From positions 1-64,000 of the forward strand of contig NZ_JAUXXE010000007.1 in assembly GCF_030681155.1 (NCBI RefSeq): 64,000 bases of DNA, written 5' to 3'. Below the pieces are notes generated by a model. The model had not been told where the DNA came from. It saw only the letters and a program-made list of their open reading frames with translations, and made no database searches. This document shows positions 9,890-20,985 of the stretch, one piece after another (the stretch's first letter is position 1; each line of letters opens with the position of its first letter). Origin of the DNA: Phenylobacterium sp. Lineage in GTDB: Bacteria; Pseudomonadota; Alphaproteobacteria; Caulobacterales; Caulobacteraceae. Both the position numbers and the translations under genes were made by a program.

Positions 9890-12208
9890 TCAGGCGATTT
9901 CGCGGCTTCGGCTTAGCGCCTTCTGCAGCGCGAGGGTCAATTGCTCGGCCCGGAACGGTTTGCGGAGCAGGGGCCAAGCCAGCGTCGCGGCCCCATCCCC
10001 CAGCCGCTCGCCTCCGTAGCCTGTGGTCAGGACGATCGGCAGGTCCGGTGCGCGGGCCTGAGCGGCCCTGGCCAGATCGACGCCGCTCATGCCGCCGGGC
10101 ATGACGATGTCGGAGATCAGCAGGTCGAAGCGGTCGCCGGCTTGGATGCGGGTTAGCGCGCTGGGGCCATCGGACACCCCCTCGACCTGGCAGCCCAGGT
10201 CAGAAAGCAGGCCCTCGGTGACTGTCCGGACCGCCGCATCATCCTCGACCAGCAACACCTTCAAGCCCGCGGCCCAGGGGCTGTCGTCGGTGTGGAAACG
10301 GTCAGGGGCTGGGACCTCCATTTCGGTGTCGGCCGCCGGGAGGTAGAGCGAGACCGTGGTGCCGAAGCCAATCGACGAGTCGATCGTCACTGCGCCGCCC
10401 ACCTGGTTTACGAAGCCGTAGACCTGGGCAAGGCCGAGCCCAGTCCCCTTGCCGACGTCCTTCGTCGTGAAGAAGGGTTCGAACGCGCGCTCAAGGGTGT
10501 CGGGGGCCATGCCGCCGCCGTTGTCGGACACCGCCACCAGAACGTAGTCCCCGGCCAGTTGCGCGATCTCGCCTTGCTCCACGGTGCGCCGCTCGATGGA
10601 GATCTCAACGTCACCTCCCGCGTCAGGCACTGCGTCGGTGGCGTTGACTACAAGATTGAGCAGCGCGGCCTCAAACTGGGCCGGATCCAGCCGGCCGCAA
10701 CCGACGGGACCTTCGTGACGAATGGTGAGGTTGACGGCCTCGCCCACCGCGCGGCGCATCAGCGGCTCGATCTGCTGGATCAGGGCGGTGACATCGACCA
10801 CCTCCAGCTTCAGCTCTTGCCGGCGCGAGAAGGCCAGCAGTTGGCGGGTGAGCCGCTCGCCTCGCCGTCCTGCGGCCAGCGCCGCCTCGGCCAGGCGCGT
10901 GACTCGGGCGGTGTCGTCGGGACGCTTCAGGATCATGTCGAGACCGCCGATCACCACGGTCAGCAGGTTGTTGAAGTCATGGGCCACGCCGCCAGTCAGC
11001 CGCCCCACAGTTTCCAGGCGTTGAGCCTGGGCGAGGGCGGCTTCGGTCCGGGCGCGCTCGAGGAGGCTCTCTTCGAGCTCGCGCGTACGTTCGGCCACGC
11101 GTAGCTCCAGGTCGCTCCGGGCCTCGACGATCTCGGTGATGTCGCTCGAGGTGCCGAACCAGCGATGGACGCCGCCAACCTCGTTGTGGATGGCGGTGGC
11201 GCGTCCATTGACCCACCGCCAGACCCCGTCATGGCGGCGCAGGCGATATTCGATATCATAGGGCAGGCCGCCCTTGGCGGCCTGGGTCCAGGCCTGCTGC
11301 ACCCCGTCGCGATCCTCGGGGTGGATGGCGTCGAGCCAGCCCTCTCCAAAGTGATGCTTGGCCGGAACACCGGTGAACGCCTCCCATTGCGGGCTGAGAT
11401 AATCGCAGGCGCCATCGGGGCGGGTCGACCAGATCAGTTGGGGCAGGCTGTCGAGCAGGGCGCGGATGCGGGCCTCTCCGGCGCGGAGGGCGTTCTCCGA
11501 TTGCCGCTGGGCGGTGACATCCTGGAACGTCACGGCCAAGCCGCCGGTGACCCTCATGGCGCTGGATCGGACGAAGCGTTCCTGGCCGTCGAGCAGGCGC
11601 CGCGCCTCGATATCGTCTGGACCGCCGCTTTCGAAGGCGCGCACCAGCCGCTGGACGATGGCGCGGCCGTTCTCCCCGGGGAAGATTTCGAGGATGCGGG
11701 CGCCTTTGAGGGTCTTTACGCCGGCGGGCGTCAAGCGATCGGCGGCATTGTTTGAATAGGCCCAGGTGAAGTCGATGATCGTATCGCCCTCATAGATCGG
11801 CTCGACGATTACGAAGCCGTCCAGGGACTGCTCCTGGAAGACGCGAAACCGCTCTTCGGCGGCGACGCCCCGAAGCACGGCGATGCGAATCGCCCGTGCG
11901 ATGAACACGGTCGCCGTCGCCGTGGCGACGAAGGTCGCGAGCGAGGCGTATTGGGGGTCTTCAAGCCACAAGGCCCAGACCGTGAGCGCACTGGCGATCG
12001 TCGCCAGCAGACCGCCGCGCGCGCCTGCGATCAGCGTGGCGAACAATATGGCTGGATAGAAGATCATGTAGTCGGGAGGATCGGCCATCATCAGGCCGAT
12101 GGCGGCGCGGAGCGCGGCGGCGGCTGCAACGGCGCAAAGGGAGGCGGCGTAGGCCAGCGTCGGGCGTTTAATCGCCGTCGCGAACCGCTGCGCCAATCGT
12201 CCCATCAT
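9890..12208 (-). CDS. Membrane PAS hybrid histidine kinase with C-terminal receiver
   Basis: 772 residues from the ATG at 12208 (a TTG at 12256 would add 16). Order: membrane region (about 15-115, DUF4118-like), two PAS domains (about 120-235 and 245-362), HisKA of the AHDFNN type with phospho-His H410 ([11 protein letters not shown]), HATPase_c with DNGGGM and GTGLGLA, then a receiver with phospho-acceptor D700 (LLISDIVMP). This matches HWE/HisKA-PAS hybrid kinases common in alphaproteobacteria. No partner regulator is adjacent, so it is an orphan. The N-terminal PAS signals are not known. Confidence 0.88.
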   Translation of the reverse strand: MMGRLAQRFATAIKRPTLAYAASLCAVAAAAALRAAIGLMMADPPDYMIFYPAILFATLIAGARGGLLATIASALTVWALWLEDPQYASLATFVATATATVFIARAIRIAVLRGVAAEERFRVFQEQSLDGFVIVEPIYEGDTIIDFTWAYSNNAADRLTPAGVKTLKGARILEIFPGENGRAIVQRLVRAFESGGPDDIEARRLLDGQERFVRSSAMRVTGGLAVTFQDVTAQRQSENALRAGEARIRALLDSLPQLIWSTRPDGACDYLSPQWEAFTGVPAKHHFGEGWLDAIHPEDRDGVQQAWTQAAKGGLPYDIEYRLRRHDGVWRWVNGRATAIHNEVGGVHRWFGTSSDITEIVEARSDLELRVAERTRELEESLLERARTEAALAQAQRLETVGRLTGGVAHDFNNLLTVVIGGLDMILKRPDDTARVTRLAEAALAAGRRGERLTRQLLAFSRRQELKLEVVDVTALIQQIEPLMRRAVGEAVNLTIRHEGPVGCGRLDPAQFEAALLNLVVNATDAVPDAGGDVEISIERRTVEQGEIAQLAGDYVLVAVSDNGGGMAPDTLERAFEPFFTTKDVGKGTGLGLAQVYGFVNQVGGAVTIDSSIGFGTTVSLYLPAADTEMEVPAPDRFHTDDSPWAAGLKVLLVEDDAAVRTVTEGLLSDLGCQVEGVSDGPSALTRIQAGDRFDLLISDIVMPGGMSGVDLARAAQARAPDLPIVLTTGYGGERLGDGAATLAWPLLRKPFRAEQLTLALQKALSRSREIA

Positions 12209-12325
12209 GGCGCTGTCGACGCCCCCCAAGAAGTTCCAAAGATACGGAACCCCCAAAAGGCCACGACGTAAAGCGCCACGGAAAATTCACTGGGCCCGCC
12301 GTCGCCGGCAGGCCCAGCCAAGAGC

Positions 12326-13108
<783 letters not shown>

Positions 13109-13165
13109 GGACGCTTGGCTCCCGTTCACGTCTAGTAGGGTCTCGTTATCTGAGGCTTTAGCTTG

Positions 13166-13594
13166 ATGAGCGCTAACTCAAAAGCGTCACCCCACGTCAA
13201 CGGCGCGGCTTTCGACGCCAAGGATCCGCTCAACCCGTCACGCGCGCTCGTGCCCGCCGTGGCGCGTGTGAACGAGCAACGTGTGACGCGCGGATTCTGG
13301 CCGAAAATCCGCCGGGTGGCGACCAAGATCCCCTTCGCCGGCGACGCGCTTTCGATCTGGTTTTGCGCGCGCGATCCGGCGACGCCGGCGGGCGCCAAGG
13401 CGATGATGATGGCGGGCCTCGCCTATTTCGTCCTGCCCACCGACGCTGTGCCCGATTTCCTCGCCGTGGTCGGCTTCACCGACGACGCCGCCGTCATTGC
13501 GGCCCTGCTGGCAATCGTCGGCAAGAACCTGAAACCGCGCCATAAGGCCGAGGCAAGGAAGCTGTTGGATCAGTTGGCCCGCGACGCCGACTAG
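13166..13594 (+). CDS. YkvA family (DUF1232) membrane-associated protein
   Basis: 142 residues. The core YFVLPTDAVPDFL...GFTDDAAVIAALL is diagnostic of DUF1232/YkvA; function unknown. The preceding segment (IPFAGDALSIWFCARDP) suggests amphipathic or membrane association. ATG at 13166 is preferred to TTG 13163. The 3' end overlaps the convergent EamA gene by four bases. Confidence 0.8.
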   Translation: MSANSKASPHVNGAAFDAKDPLNPSRALVPAVARVNEQRVTRGFWPKIRRVATKIPFAGDALSIWFCARDPATPAGAKAMMMAGLAYFVLPTDAVPDFLAVVGFTDDAAVIAALLAIVGKNLKPRHKAEARKLLDQLARDAD

Positions 13595-14508
13595 GCCGTA
13601 TCGGCGGCTGCGGCCTTGCTGGCTTGCATCTCGCGCCAGGTGATGAACAGGGTCGAGACCACGACGATGCCTGCGCCGGCGACGATCCAGACGCTGGGGA
13701 TTTCGTTGAAAAGGGTCAGGCCGACGATCACGGTGAACACCAGCCGGATGTAGTCGATGGGCGCCATGGCCGCGGCGTCTCCAATCGACATGCCCTTGAT
13801 GTAGCAGCCCTGGGTGACCGTCCCCAGCACGCCCATCAGGACCAGCAGCAGCAGGTCGAAAGGCTCGGGCCAGCGCCAGGTGAAGAAGGCGCCGGGGATG
13901 CCCATGACCAGCCCCAGAGCGGCTGACCAGACCAGCAGCACCATAGGCGAGTGGTCGCGGGTCATCACCTTCATGCCGGTGATCGTCAGGGCGAACAGGA
14001 AGGACGAGGCCAGCATGGCAAGGGCCGGCCAGCCGATGGCGAACTGGCCGTTCATGCCCGGCAGCAGCATGATCAACACGCCGATGAAGCCGACGATCGC
14101 CGCGCCGATGCGCAAGGGACCGACCGTCTCGTGCAGCACCAGGGCCGCCAGCGGCACCAGCCAGAGCGTTCGCGTGAAGGACAGCGCATTGGCGTCGGCC
14201 AGCGGCATCTTCTGGAAGGCGTAGAACGACAGGATCATCCCCAGCGTCCCGGCCGCGGACCGGAAGATCAGGATGCCCGGGCGTGTCGTCGCAAAGGCCG
14301 CGCCCCGCCGCTTCATGATGAACGGCAACAGGATCACGAAGCCGGCGAGCTGGCGATAGAAGGTCTGCAGCGAGGCCGGATAGTCGTCACCCAGATACTT
14401 GATCAGGGTGGTCATGGCCGTGAAGCCGACCGCCGAGGCGACCATCCATAATGCGCCGTGCAGATTGCGGTCGAGCTTCAGCGCCGCGGGCTTTTCGTCG
14501 GTGCTCAT
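13591..14508 (-). CDS. EamA/DMT family transporter
   Basis: 305 residues with about ten hydrophobic segments in two halves, each an EamA repeat (first half GFTAMTTLIKYLGDD...; second half LASSFLFALTITGMKVM). This is the drug/metabolite transporter superfamily; substrate cannot be inferred. It lies just downstream of the SDR gene at 14534-15385 (25-base gap) and may be cotranscribed with it. Confidence 0.88.
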   Translation of the reverse strand: MSTDEKPAALKLDRNLHGALWMVASAVGFTAMTTLIKYLGDDYPASLQTFYRQLAGFVILLPFIMKRRGAAFATTRPGILIFRSAAGTLGMILSFYAFQKMPLADANALSFTRTLWLVPLAALVLHETVGPLRIGAAIVGFIGVLIMLLPGMNGQFAIGWPALAMLASSFLFALTITGMKVMTRDHSPMVLLVWSAALGLVMGIPGAFFTWRWPEPFDLLLLVLMGVLGTVTQGCYIKGMSIGDAAAMAPIDYIRLVFTVIVGLTLFNEIPSVWIVAGAGIVVVSTLFITWREMQASKAAAADTA

Positions 14509-14533
14509 TGGACGGGCCCGCGGCGCTCGGGGT

Positions 14534-15385
14534 TCAAGACTGACCGGGGATCATGTCGCCGAGGATCGTGGCGAAGGGCGAGACACTCGTCGTATCCCAG
14601 GCGTGGCGTCCGCCAACGGTGATCCCGCCGTCGACCACCAGGTGGGTCCCGGAGACAAAGGCCGCGGCGTCCGAGGCCAGATACAGCGCCGCCTGGGCGA
14701 TGTCGTCGGGCAGGCCGGCCTTTGGCACCGGCTGGGCTTTGGAGGCGTTCTCCGCGACGCGGGCGGCCATCTGGTCGGCGACTTCGAGCGGCAGGCCGAT
14801 GGAGGCGCCGAAGATCGAGGTGGCGATCAGGCCCGGGCAGATGGCGTTGACGCGGATCTTCTGCGGCGAGAGCTGGGCGGCGGCCACGCGGCTCATATGG
14901 ATCACGCCGGCCTTGGCGGTCGAATAGGCGATAGGGCCAAATCCGGCCTGCAGGCCGGCGATGGATGCGGTGTTGATGATCGATCCGCCGCCACGCTCCA
15001 GCATCAGCGGCGCGGCGTGCTTCATGCCCAGCGCCGGACCCCGGACCAGGATGTCGAAGATCCAGCTCCAGCCCTCGGCGGTGATCTCGGTGATGGAGCT
15101 CATCCGGTCGGAGATGCCGGCGTTGTTGAACAGGATGTCGAGGCCTCCGAACTCGGTCTTGGCCTTCTTCACCGCCGCTTCGATATCGGCTTCCTTGGTG
15201 ACGTCGCAGTGGGCGTAGACGACCTTGCCGGGGAAACGCTTCTCCAGCATTGCGCCCTTTTCGTCCTGAATGTCGGCGGCGACCACCTGGGCCCCCTCGG
15301 CGACAAACAGTTCGACCGTGCCCAGACCAATTCCCGAAGCCGCGCCGGTGATCATCGCCACCTTGCCGTCCAGACGCCCCACCAT
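14534..15385 (-). CDS. SDR family oxidoreductase
   Basis: 283 residues. Classical short-chain dehydrogenase: TGAASGIGLG cofactor site, D at the end of beta-2 (AADIQD, favouring NAD), NNAG, catalytic S-Y-K (NTASIAG...YSTAKAG) and PG motif. C-terminal LASDAAAFVSGTHLVVDGG is standard. Substrate unknown. The ATG at 15385 has GGGAG upstream; the open frame extends further but without support. Confidence 0.87.
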   Translation of the reverse strand: MVGRLDGKVAMITGAASGIGLGTVELFVAEGAQVVAADIQDEKGAMLEKRFPGKVVYAHCDVTKEADIEAAVKKAKTEFGGLDILFNNAGISDRMSSITEITAEGWSWIFDILVRGPALGMKHAAPLMLERGGGSIINTASIAGLQAGFGPIAYSTAKAGVIHMSRVAAAQLSPQKIRVNAICPGLIATSIFGASIGLPLEVADQMAARVAENASKAQPVPKAGLPDDIAQAALYLASDAAAFVSGTHLVVDGGITVGGRHAWDTTSVSPFATILGDMIPGQS

Positions 15386-15453
15386 GTTTCGCTCCCGACC
15401 TATTTTTATGTGATCGGTGATAACTAGAGCGGCTTGGCGCTGGCGTCGAGACG

Positions 15454-15484
15454 GCATCTCCCCCCGCTGAGCAAGGGGAGATGC
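15454..15484. repeat. Perfect intergenic hairpin
   Basis: Perfect 10-bp inverted repeat, GCATCTCCCC at 15454-15463 with its complement at 15475-15484, directly after the stop of the quinone oxidoreductase gene (leftward). There is no T run on either strand, so it may be a small dispersed intergenic repeat or a transcript end stabiliser rather than a classic terminator. Confidence 0.5.
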
Positions 15485-15491
15485 GTCTTAG

Positions 15492-16493
15492 TTAGTCGAT
15501 AGTGACGACGACCTTGCCCATGGCCTGGCGGCTGCCGAGGTGGGCGATGGCGTCGGCGCCGCGTTCAAGCGGGAAGCGCTCGGAGACGTGCGGCTTCACC
15601 TTGCCCTGGGCGTAGAGCTCGAGCAGTTCGTCGATGCTTGCCGAGAACAGCTCGGGATTGCGCGCGGCCCAGGTGCCCCAGAACACGCCGACAATGTCGC
15701 AGCCCTTGAGCAGGGCGAGGTTCAGCGGGATCTTCGGAATGTCGCCGGCCGCGAAGCCGACCACCAGATAGCGGCCTTCCCAGGCGATGGAACGCAGGGC
15801 CGGTTCGGCATAGTCGCCTCCGATGGCGTCGTAGATCACGTTGAAGCCTTCGGCCCCGCCGGCTTCCTTGAAGAGCGCGCCCAGCGCCTTCTGGCCGTCA
15901 CGGTCGAACGGGCCGCGGCCATAGACCACGCCGGCGTCGGCGCCGTGCTTGATGGCCAGGTCGACCTTCTCCTGGCTGGAGCAGGCGGCGATGACGCGCG
16001 CGCCCATGGCCTTGCCGAGTTCGACGGCCGCCAGGCCGACGCCACCGGCCGCGCCGAGCACCAGCAGGGTTTCGCCGGCCTTCAGGTGAGCCCGATCCTT
16101 CAGGGCGTGCCAGCTGGTGCCGTAGGTCAGGATGAAGGCCGCGGCGATGTCGTGGGGCATCGCATCGGGGATGTGCCACAGGCGGTTGGCCGGCAGCAGG
16201 ACTTCCTCAGCCATGCCGCCCGAGCCGGTGTTGGCCAGAATGCGGTCGCCGACCTTCACATTGGTGACGCCTTCGCCGATGGCCTTGACCACACCGGACA
16301 GCTCGCCGCCGGGCGAGAACGGGCGAGGGGGCTTGGACTGGTACTTGTCCTCGATCATCAGCACGTCGGGGAAGTTCACCCCGACCGCCTTGACCGAAAT
16401 CACCGCATGGCCGGGCTTGGCCTCAGGGCTCGGAATGTCCTCGACCACCAGGGTCTCGGGGCCGCCCGTCACCTTGCTGAGCACCGCTCTCAT
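15492..16493 (-). CDS. NADPH:quinone oxidoreductase family (zinc-free MDR)
   Basis: 333 residues. Medium-chain dehydrogenase fold: N-terminal GroES-like domain (VGVNFPDVLMIEDKYQ), nucleotide-binding site LVLGAAGGVGLAAVELGK, and conserved YGTSWHAL. It lacks the structural and catalytic zinc ligands of alcohol dehydrogenases, as quinone reductases do. The ATG at 16493 is the natural start; the open frame runs far upstream over the start region of rlmN on the other strand, which is a shadow. Confidence 0.9.
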   Translation of the reverse strand: MRAVLSKVTGGPETLVVEDIPSPEAKPGHAVISVKAVGVNFPDVLMIEDKYQSKPPRPFSPGGELSGVVKAIGEGVTNVKVGDRILANTGSGGMAEEVLLPANRLWHIPDAMPHDIAAAFILTYGTSWHALKDRAHLKAGETLLVLGAAGGVGLAAVELGKAMGARVIAACSSQEKVDLAIKHGADAGVVYGRGPFDRDGQKALGALFKEAGGAEGFNVIYDAIGGDYAEPALRSIAWEGRYLVVGFAAGDIPKIPLNLALLKGCDIVGVFWGTWAARNPELFSASIDELLELYAQGKVKPHVSERFPLERGADAIAHLGSRQAMGKVVVTID

Positions 16494-16691
16494 GTCCGTC
16501 TCCCGCGTCTGAAAATGATTGGCGCGGACGCTAGCGCAGGGGCCGGACCGGCGAAAGAGGCGGTTCGAACATTTGTTTGAGTTGGCGCGGCGGCCTGCGG
16601 CTGACCGGAGGATGACGAGGTTGGGGAGCGCCCATTTGGAATAAAGGCTCCGATCGCCTATATTCCTCGCCTTCCAGACAGCGAGTTTCCC

Positions 16692-17855
16692 TTGGGCGTC
16701 ACCCTTGATCTTTCGCGCGGCCCCTCCGCGCCGACCGTCGTTAAGCCGAACCTCTCGGGCCTGACCCGCAAGGGGCTGGTCGAGGCGTTGGTGGCCGCCG
16801 AGGTGGTTCGGCCCGACAAGGCCAAGATGCGCGCCACCCAGCTCTGGCGCTGGATCCACCACTATGGCGTCACCGACTTCGCCGCGATGACCGACGTCGC
16901 CAAGGAAACCCGGGCCCTGCTGGAAGAAGCGTTCAGCCTGAACCGGCCGGAGATCGTGGAGCGGCAGGTGTCCAAGGACGGCACCCGCAAGTGGCTGATC
17001 CGGATGGCGCCGGGCATCGAGGTCGAGACCGTCTATATTCCCGATGTCGGCCGCTCGGGCGCGTTGTGCGTGTCCAGCCAGGTCGGCTGCACCCTGAACT
17101 GCACCTTCTGCCACACCGGCACCCAGGCGCTGGTCCGCAACCTGACGGCGGCCGAGATCGTCGCCCAGGTCCAGGTGGCCCGCGACGACCTGGCGGAGTG
17201 GCCCTCGCCGAAGGAAGACCGCCGGCTCTCCAACATCGTCTTCATGGGCATGGGCGAGCCGCTCTACAATCTCGACAACGTCGCCGACGCCATCGACATC
17301 ATTTCCGATGGCGAAGGCATCGCGATCTCGCGCCGCCGCATCACCGTCTCCACCTCGGGCGTGGTTCCGGAGCTCACGGCTCTGGGCGAACGCACCCAGG
17401 CCATGCTGGCCATCTCGCTGCACGCCACCAATGACGAGCTGCGGGACGTACTGGTGCCGCTGAACAAGAAGTACGACATCGCCAAGCTGATGGCCGGCAT
17501 CCGCGCCTATCCGGGCCTGTCGAACGCGCGCCGCGTGACCTTCGAGTATGTGATGCTGAAGGGCGTCAATGACAGCCCGGCCGAGGCCCGCGCGCTGCTC
17601 AACCTGCTCAAGGGCATTCCGGCCAAGATCAACCTGATCCCGTTCAACCCGTGGCCGGGGACAGACTACGAGTGCTCCGACTGGGGCGCGATCGAGAGCT
17701 TCGCCGCGATCCTCAACCGCGCCGGCTACGCCTCGCCGATCCGCACGCCGCGCGGTCGCGACATCCTGGCCGCCTGTGGTCAGCTCAAGTCCGAGAGCGA
17801 AAAGCTGCGGGCCAGCGCGCGACGTAAGCTGGCGGTCGAAGAGCCGGCCGCCTGA
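16692..17855 (+). CDS. rlmN: 23S rRNA A2503 / tRNA A37 C2-methyltransferase
   Basis: 387 residues. Radical SAM enzyme with the 4Fe-4S motif C133-x3-C137-x2-C140 (CTLNCTFC), the MGMGEPLYN motif and the C-terminal Cys in ILAACGQL that forms the methylene-thiol intermediate; all residues for RlmN (not Cfr) function are present. Start is a TTG at 16692. The divergent oxidoreductase leaves 198 bases of intergenic DNA that should contain both promoters; I see no clear operator there. Confidence 0.96.
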   Translation: MGVTLDLSRGPSAPTVVKPNLSGLTRKGLVEALVAAEVVRPDKAKMRATQLWRWIHHYGVTDFAAMTDVAKETRALLEEAFSLNRPEIVERQVSKDGTRKWLIRMAPGIEVETVYIPDVGRSGALCVSSQVGCTLNCTFCHTGTQALVRNLTAAEIVAQVQVARDDLAEWPSPKEDRRLSNIVFMGMGEPLYNLDNVADAIDIISDGEGIAISRRRITVSTSGVVPELTALGERTQAMLAISLHATNDELRDVLVPLNKKYDIAKLMAGIRAYPGLSNARRVTFEYVMLKGVNDSPAEARALLNLLKGIPAKINLIPFNPWPGTDYECSDWGAIESFAAILNRAGYASPIRTPRGRDILAACGQLKSESEKLRASARRKLAVEEPAA

Positions 17856-17931
17856 AGCCTAGCCATTGCAAAGCCACGGTCCGTCCGTGCTAACCATTCA
17901 GCCCAGTTTCTAGATTTCGCTGACGGGTCAC

Positions 17932-18360
17932 ATGCCGCCACAGCTTCAATCCCCGGAAATCCAGGCCTTCGCCACGGGTTTCCCGATCACCCTGCTGCAC
18001 ATCGGCATCACCGTGCTGATGCTGCTCATCGGTGCGACCATCTACGTCCTGATGACCCCGCATCGCGAGATCAGCCTGATCCGCGAGGGCAATTCGGCCG
18101 CCGCCCTGTCGCTGGGCGGGGTTCTGCTGGGTCTGGCCATTCCGCTGGCCACCTCCCTGGCGCGTTCGACCTCGATCATCGAGATCGGCCTGTGGGGCGC
18201 GGCGACCGTGGCGCTCCAACTGCTGATCTTCCGGCTGGTCGATCTTCTGCTGCACGGCTTGCCGCAACGCATCCAGGATGGCGAGATCGCCGCCGCCGCC
18301 CTGCTGGTCGGCGCCAAGCTCGCCTCGGCCCTGATCATCGCGGCCGCCGTCGGCAGTTGA
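17932..18360 (+). CDS. DUF350 (UPF0719) inner-membrane protein
   Basis: 142 residues with four hydrophobic helices in two similar halves (ITLLHIGITVLMLLIGATIYVLM; AALSLGGVLLGLAIPLA), the DUF350/YjfL pattern. Function unknown. The next gene, a periplasmic-type protease domain protein, starts only 13 bases later, suggesting a two-gene unit. Confidence 0.8.
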   Translation: MPPQLQSPEIQAFATGFPITLLHIGITVLMLLIGATIYVLMTPHREISLIREGNSAAALSLGGVLLGLAIPLATSLARSTSIIEIGLWGAATVALQLLIFRLVDLLLHGLPQRIQDGEIAAAALLVGAKLASALIIAAAVGS

Positions 18361-18372
18361 GCGTGCGCTGAG

Positions 18373-19215
18373 ATGCATTTCCCCCGGCTGCCTGACTGGC
18401 TGGTCTATCTGGCGGTGGTGCTTGCCCTGCTGATCGCCGCTGTGGGTCGCCAGGAACGCGCCGACGCCCCGCCGCCGCCGCCGCCAGTGGCCGGCGGCGA
18501 AGGTATGCCGCTGGGGCCTGCCTCGCCTTTCGATCCTCAGGTGGTTGTCGATGTGCCCGGCCAGGCGGAGCCGGGGATCGGCACCGCATTTTCCGTCGCC
18601 GACTCTGGTGTCTGGATCACCGCCCGGCATGTGGTCGACGGCTGCACTCAGGCGGCGATCGTGGTCGCTGACGGTCGCGGCGTCGAGGCCAAGGTCCATA
18701 TCGATCCGCGCGGCGAGGCGGCGATCCTGACGACTGATGGCGGGGCGCCGCCCCTGCCGCTGGCGCTCGACCGACCGCTCCGCAAGGGCGACCGCGCCTT
18801 CCACCCCGGCTTCCCGCAAGGCGAGGCCGGCGAGGCCACTTCGCGTCTGCTCGGACGTGAAAACCTGGAGGTCCGTGGCCGCGGGGCTCGCACCGAGTCT
18901 GTGCTCGTCTGGGCCGAGACCGGCCGCACCGACAGCCTGAAGGGCTCGCTGGCCGGACTCTCCGGCGCGCCCGCCCTCGACAGCGCCGGTCGGGTGATCG
19001 GCGTGACAGTCGCAGAGTCGCCCCGCCGCGGCCGCATCTACACCACCGCGCCGGAGACCGTGCTGGCGGCCCTGGCCTCCACCAACGAGCATCCGTCGAG
19101 CTTCGCGGTCGGCGAACCGATCACCACCGACAACTATGGCCGCGTGGCCGATACCCTGCGCCGCGACCTGCGGGTCGCCCAGGTCATCTGCATGAAGGCC
19201 GGCCCGGAAGCCTGA
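18373..19215 (+). CDS. Membrane-anchored trypsin-like serine protease homologue
   Basis: 280 residues: short cytoplasmic N-terminus, one membrane helix (about 10-24), Pro-rich linker, then a trypsin-like domain. Catalytic His86 (WITARHVVDG) and Ser197 (AGLSGAPALD) are seen. The position of the usual Asp (D-x3-D-x-A-L-L in DegP-type enzymes) reads DPRGEAAIL, giving Glu115 instead, and the Ser loop is GLSGAP rather than GNSGGP. Activity is therefore uncertain. Just downstream of the DUF350 gene, possibly functionally linked. Confidence 0.75.
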   Translation: MHFPRLPDWLVYLAVVLALLIAAVGRQERADAPPPPPPVAGGEGMPLGPASPFDPQVVVDVPGQAEPGIGTAFSVADSGVWITARHVVDGCTQAAIVVADGRGVEAKVHIDPRGEAAILTTDGGAPPLPLALDRPLRKGDRAFHPGFPQGEAGEATSRLLGRENLEVRGRGARTESVLVWAETGRTDSLKGSLAGLSGAPALDSAGRVIGVTVAESPRRGRIYTTAPETVLAALASTNEHPSSFAVGEPITTDNYGRVADTLRRDLRVAQVICMKAGPEA

Positions 19216-19225
19216 CCGGAAGCGC

Positions 19226-20947
19226 TCAGCCGGAGGCGGCGGCTTTTTCGTCTATCGGCGGCAGGCGCGCGACCATGAAGGCCAGGGCGATGCCGATCGT
19301 TCCCAGCAGGGCCGAGTAGAAGAAGAACACCACATAACCGGCGCCCAGGGCTGCGGCCGAGACGCCCGACTTTTCCATGGCGCTGGCGAAGGTCTCGGGC
19401 GGCAGGCCGTAGAACCAGGCCTTCAGCGACGAGAACATCGCGCCGGAATCGGCCGCGGCCGCCGCGCCCTCGACGATGCGGCCGGACTGCGAGGCGATCA
19501 GCTTGCCGAGCAGGGCGTAGAGCGAGGAGAACAAGGCGTACTGGGTGGCGGTGAAGCCAGGACCGGTCAGGCTGGACATGTAGGCGATCAGGCAGGTGCC
19601 CGAGAAACCGGCGGCGATGTTGTCGACCCCGATCGCGACGCTGAGCGCCCAGATCTGCGGTCCTTGGGTCGCCAGCCAGGCGAACACCAGGTTGGAGATC
19701 GGGCCGGCGAACGCGCCCACCACCAGGGCCCGGATCAAGCCGAAGCGGGCGATGGCGAAGCCGCCGAGGCCGACGCCGACCACGGACATCACCGCGCCCA
19801 GCACCTTGCGGACCTCGGCGATCTCAAGCTTCGTGAAGCCCATGTCGAGGTAGAATGGGTTCATGATGTTGAGCACGAAGTCGGACAGCCGGTAGACGCA
19901 GATCAGGGCCAGGATCAAGCCCGCGGCCTGACCGTAACGACGGAAGAAATCGGCGAGCGGCGCCCCCAGCGCAACGCTGAGATAGCGGCCCGGCCGCGTC
20001 TCGCGTCCCGGCGCCGGACGGGCGGCCAGGAAGATCACAACAGCGCCGATCACCACGCCGGCCACCTGGGCGAACACCCCGCCGGGCTTGGCTTCCCACA
20101 GGGCCTCGATGCTGGCCGCTAGGCCGGGCAGTCCGACGTTGTTCAGCCCAGTCGACAGGATCGCCGCGTTGCCCGCCAGGCCCGATCCCAGCACCAGGGC
20201 GCCGAGGACGAACAACACCAGCCGGGTCGCCCATTCCAGGCCATCGCGACCGGGACGTTTCGGAATGTCGTCGGCGTCGATCCGGCGGATCTCATGCTGG
20301 GCCTCGCGCGGGGCGCCCAGCACGCCCAGCACGCCCACGCCCATCAGCAGCGCCATGATGGCGTAGGACGTGTTCCAGCCGACGAATTCGGAGAGGGCCA
20401 ACGGCACGACGCCAGCCACGATCATGGCGATGCGGAAGCCCCACTGATAGGCGGCCGCCATCGCGCCCTGCTTCTCGGTGGTCGCCGCCTCGATCCGCCA
20501 GGCGTCGATGACGATGTCCTGGGTGGCCGAGACGAAGCCGACGAACACGGCGAACAGCGCCATCATCCCGAGGTTTACGGCCGGATTGGTCCCGGCGATC
20601 AGCCACAGCCCGAGCACAATCAGCACCTGGCAGACCAGCATCCACGAGCGGCGGTGGCCGAGCCATTTGGTGATCAGCGGGACCTTCACGCGGTCGACGA
20701 GCGGAGCCCACAGAAACTTCAGGGAATAGGCCAGCGTCGCCAGGCCGAAGAAGGCGATGACTTCCAGGGACAGGCCCGCGTCACGCAGCCAGGCGGAAAG
20801 GGTGTCGAAGATCAGCAGGTTTGGCAGGCCAGAGGCGAAGCCGAGCGACAGCATCACCAGCGAGCGGCGTTCGCCATAGACGGCCAGGGCCTGCAGCGTT
20901 CCGGGCTTTGTTTCGCCCTGCGCGTCGGCCTGGCTGTCGGTGGTCAT
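19226..20947 (-). CDS. ampG: AmpG-like muropeptide permease (MFS)
   Basis: 573 residues, about 14 hydrophobic segments. AmpG imports GlcNAc-anhydroMurNAc peptides for peptidoglycan recycling. The N-terminal block (MLSLGFASGLPNLLIFDTLSAWLR; KFLWAPLVDR; LGHRRSWM; ATQDIVIDAWR) is characteristic. A central insertion (about 275-345) is longer than in E. coli AmpG, as in other Caulobacterales. It begins 38 bases downstream of the ShkA-like kinase gene and is probably cotranscribed with it. Confidence 0.9.
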   Translation of the reverse strand: MTTDSQADAQGETKPGTLQALAVYGERRSLVMLSLGFASGLPNLLIFDTLSAWLRDAGLSLEVIAFFGLATLAYSLKFLWAPLVDRVKVPLITKWLGHRRSWMLVCQVLIVLGLWLIAGTNPAVNLGMMALFAVFVGFVSATQDIVIDAWRIEAATTEKQGAMAAAYQWGFRIAMIVAGVVPLALSEFVGWNTSYAIMALLMGVGVLGVLGAPREAQHEIRRIDADDIPKRPGRDGLEWATRLVLFVLGALVLGSGLAGNAAILSTGLNNVGLPGLAASIEALWEAKPGGVFAQVAGVVIGAVVIFLAARPAPGRETRPGRYLSVALGAPLADFFRRYGQAAGLILALICVYRLSDFVLNIMNPFYLDMGFTKLEIAEVRKVLGAVMSVVGVGLGGFAIARFGLIRALVVGAFAGPISNLVFAWLATQGPQIWALSVAIGVDNIAAGFSGTCLIAYMSSLTGPGFTATQYALFSSLYALLGKLIASQSGRIVEGAAAAADSGAMFSSLKAWFYGLPPETFASAMEKSGVSAAALGAGYVVFFFYSALLGTIGIALAFMVARLPPIDEKAAASG

Positions 20948-20985
20948 GTCGTGGCGTTCCCCATGGCTTGGGGCCGCCCCCAGCG

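Noticed and set aside
16494..17423. N-terminal extension of the quinone oxidoreductase frame
   Set aside because: Crosses rlmN in antisense; the family start is at 16493.
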